A stretch of DNA of 64,000 nt from Halobacillus amylolyticus (GTDB lineage Bacteria > Bacillota > Bacilli > Bacillales > Halobacillaceae), in contig NZ_CP095075.1 of NCBI RefSeq assembly GCF_022921115.1, positions 3,546,001 to 3,610,000 on the forward strand. Direction: 5' to 3'. The translations under genes were made by a program, and so were the position numbers. The notes under the pieces were generated by a model. The model was not told where the DNA came from, made no database searches, and was given only the letters and a program-made list of their open reading frames with translations. The first letter of the stretch is position 1, and each line of letters starts with the position of its first letter. Of the stretch, positions 62,196 through 64,000 are shown piece after piece.

Positions 62196-63638
62196 ATGAG
62201 TAACGACCAAAGTTTAAGAGAGCAAGCCTATCAAGCTATTGAAAAATACGAGGGAGTCGTTCGGCAGGATCCGTACCGGCAGTGTTTTCACCTTTCTCCT
62301 CCTGTCGGCTTACTGAACGATCCGAACGGCTGGATCCAGTGGAAGGGAATCTATCATTTGTACTTTCAATGGATGCCTTTTCATACAGGCCATGGAGCGA
62401 AATTTTGGGGACATTACAGTTCACGCGATTTGGTCAATTGGACACTCGAGCCCATCGCTCTAACGCCGAGTGAATGGTATGATAAAAACGGCTGCTATTC
62501 TGGCAGTGCCATAACCGATCAAGGAAAATTGAAAGTGTTCTATACCGGTAATGTTAAGGATGAGAACGGGAATAGGGAGACCTATCAATGCTCGGCAGAA
62601 TCAGATAATGGTGTCGATTTTGTGAAAAATGGTGTGGAGATCTATCTTCCAAAAGGATATACCGCCCATTTTCGTGATCCGAAAGTTTGGAAGCATGAAG
62701 ATCACTGGTATATGGTGGTTGGTGCCCAGAGTGCAGATCACTATGGATGTGTCGTATTATTTGAATCAGCGGATACGAAGGAATGGGTCTTCAGAGGGAA
62801 TCTATCACATTCAACGAGGGAAGAGTTCGGTTATCTAGGCTACATGTGGGAATGCCCGGACTTTTTTTCATTGGATGGCGAAGAGGTGCTGATCTTTTCA
62901 CCACAAGGTGTGGAAGCTGATGGGATCGACTATAATAATCTCTATCAGACAGGTTATGTCATTGGTGAACTCGATTATAGACAAGCGGAGTATAAGCATG
63001 GTCGCTTTGTAGAGCTAGATCGAGGCTTTGAATTCTACGCCCCGCAAACGACGTGTGATGATAGAGGAAGACGACTGCTTGTCGGTTGGCTGGGCGGTCC
63101 TGATCACAATGAAAAGAGCCAGCCGACCCATGATTACCACTGGATCCACAGTATGACAATCCCGAGAGAACTGCGTCTTGAAAAGGGAAAATTGATCCAG
63201 AAGCCAGTGGAAGAGTTGTCAGAATTACGGGTAAAGCAATGGTACGATGAACAAATAGTAAAATCAGGAGTCTATGAGATTGAAAGAGTGTCTGAAGTTC
63301 ACATAGAAGGGGAGTCCCTTGAAGGATTCGAGCTGACTTTATTCAGCTATATGCAGTTGATCTATGATCAGGATACTGAACTTTTAACGTTGAAGCGTCC
63401 TGACTTTGCAGGAGGAAATCTTGAGTCACGCAGCTGTCGCCTGCCTCAAGGATTAAAGCAGCTGCAGTTGTTCATCGATCGTTCATCTGTTGAAATTTTC
63501 ATCAATGGCGGTGAAGAAGTGTTCACGTCAAGGATGTTTGCTGATCCTGAGGAACAAAGGCTTGAACTTAAGACTAGCAACTCAACTTCAATGAATGTAC
63601 AGGCTTGGAGTTTAAGAGAAGACGCGATCCATATATAA
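62196..63638 (+). CDS. scrB: Sucrose-6-phosphate hydrolase (GH32)
   Basis: This 480-residue GH32 enzyme cleaves sucrose-6-P to glucose-6-P and fructose. The nucleophile Asp42 lies in LLNDPNGW, the transition-state Asp161 in HFRDPKVW and the acid/base Glu219 in WECPDFF. A C-terminal beta-sandwich domain follows. Start ATG 62196 follows GAAGGTGGG. It is the second gene of the sucrose operon. Confidence 0.96.
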   Translation: MSNDQSLREQAYQAIEKYEGVVRQDPYRQCFHLSPPVGLLNDPNGWIQWKGIYHLYFQWMPFHTGHGAKFWGHYSSRDLVNWTLEPIALTPSEWYDKNGCYSGSAITDQGKLKVFYTGNVKDENGNRETYQCSAESDNGVDFVKNGVEIYLPKGYTAHFRDPKVWKHEDHWYMVVGAQSADHYGCVVLFESADTKEWVFRGNLSHSTREEFGYLGYMWECPDFFSLDGEEVLIFSPQGVEADGIDYNNLYQTGYVIGELDYRQAEYKHGRFVELDRGFEFYAPQTTCDDRGRRLLVGWLGGPDHNEKSQPTHDYHWIHSMTIPRELRLEKGKLIQKPVEELSELRVKQWYDEQIVKSGVYEIERVSEVHIEGESLEGFELTLFSYMQLIYDQDTELLTLKRPDFAGGNLESRSCRLPQGLKQLQLFIDRSSVEIFINGGEEVFTSRMFADPEEQRLELKTSNSTSMNVQAWSLREDAIHI

Positions 63639-63656
63639 TAGGGAGGAAATGATGGG

Positions 63657-64000
63657 ATGAAATTAGGTGCAATTGAAGCTGGCGGAACGAAGTTTGTCTG
63701 TGCGATTGGCAATGAACAAGGGGATATTTTTGAAAAAACAGTCATTCCGACAGAGCATCCGGATGTAACGATGCCGGTTGTTTATCAGTTTTTCAAAGGC
63801 AAAGGGGTCGAGCGTATCGGGATTGGCAGCTTCGGCCCCATTGATGTAAATGAAGCGAGTGACAGTTATGGAACGATTCAAAACACTCCGAAGATCGACT
63901 GGGTGGATTTTCCACTTGCCAAAAGGCTTGCTGACCAGTTACATGTGCCTGTAAAGGTGGACACCGACGTCAATGTAGCTGCTTTGTCTGAGGCAGAGTG
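63657..64000 (+). CDS. scrK: Fructokinase, ROK family (3' end outside window)
   Basis: The frame starts at ATG 63657 behind GGGAGG (63641-63646) and is open to the window end, covering 114 codons. The ROK signature MKLGAIEAGGTKFVCAIG is present, followed by RIGIGSFGPIDV and DTDVNVAALSE. Such ROK fructokinases (ScrK/GmuE-type) phosphorylate the fructose released by the hydrolase. The gene is truncated by the window edge. Confidence 0.92.
   Translation, partial: MKLGAIEAGGTKFVCAIGNEQGDIFEKTVIPTEHPDVTMPVVYQFFKGKGVERIGIGSFGPIDVNEASDSYGTIQNTPKIDWVDFPLAKRLADQLHVPVKVDTDVNVAALSEAE

Overview
The window reads as a chromosomal segment of an endospore-forming, low-to-mid GC Gram-positive bacterium of the Bacillaceae. 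The evidence is a complete GerA-type germinant receptor operon, a SigL-type sigma-54 gene, CcpA-like cre sites, strong AGGAGG-type ribosome binding sites, frequent GTG/TTG starts and intrinsic hairpin-T-run terminators. Many proteins are rather acidic, which would suit a halotolerant genus such as Halobacillus or a relative, but the genus cannot be fixed from the sequence alone. No rRNA, tRNA, prophage, transposase or CRISPR was seen.

Layout. (1) 1-4022: a hydroxyacid-type operon of Fe-alcohol dehydrogenase (cut by the window edge), GntP-type permease and methylmalonate-semialdehyde dehydrogenase. (2) 4296-8435: a germinant receptor operon (A-C-B order, minus strand) with a convergent two-TM small protein that may be its D subunit. 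(3) 8694-13205: proline catabolism (proline dehydrogenase, P5C dehydrogenase, PucR-type regulator), interrupted by a 21-bp tandem repeat. (4) 13351-15617: a membrane-anchored arylsulfotransferase and a small anchored protein. (5) 15820-30955: a catabolic cluster with two acyl-CoA dehydrogenases, four-component SDR/MaoC/MaoC/SDR machinery, thiolase, TetR regulator, thioesterase, acyl-CoA ligase and a complete Liv-type ABC importer. Two matching operator palindromes suggest the TetR protein controls it. (6) 31217-35795: an R2-like ligand-binding oxidase with aldehyde and alcohol dehydrogenases, divergent from a GAF-LuxR regulator. (7) 35978-37876: sigL (rpoN) with a cre site just before its start. 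(8) 38027-58716: a second acyl-CoA catabolic region. It holds a leader or sRNA before a first acyl-CoA dehydrogenase, a DUF3870 gene, an unknown transporter, a sigma-54 activator and a ketopantoate-reductase-like gene. A textbook sigma-54 promoter then drives an acyl-CoA dehydrogenase, a frameshifted SDR, a TRAP-TAXI transporter, a ligase, two 3-hydroxyacyl-CoA dehydrogenases, EtfBA, another acyl-CoA dehydrogenase, thiolase, enoyl-CoA hydratase and thioesterase. A roughly 420-bp MITE-like element sits inside this run. (9) 59559-64000: a sucrose PTS operon (LacI regulator, EIIBC, sucrose-6-P hydrolase, fructokinase cut by the window end) with three operators and a cre site.

How it fits together. 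Most of the window is dedicated to taking up carboxylic acids, by three different transporter types, and oxidising them as CoA thioesters, with electrons passing through acyl-CoA dehydrogenases to EtfBA. Sigma-54 and its activator, a TetR repressor and probable CcpA sites link this to substrate supply and carbon status. The sequence gives no direct evidence of the substrates, so all substrate names below are inferences.
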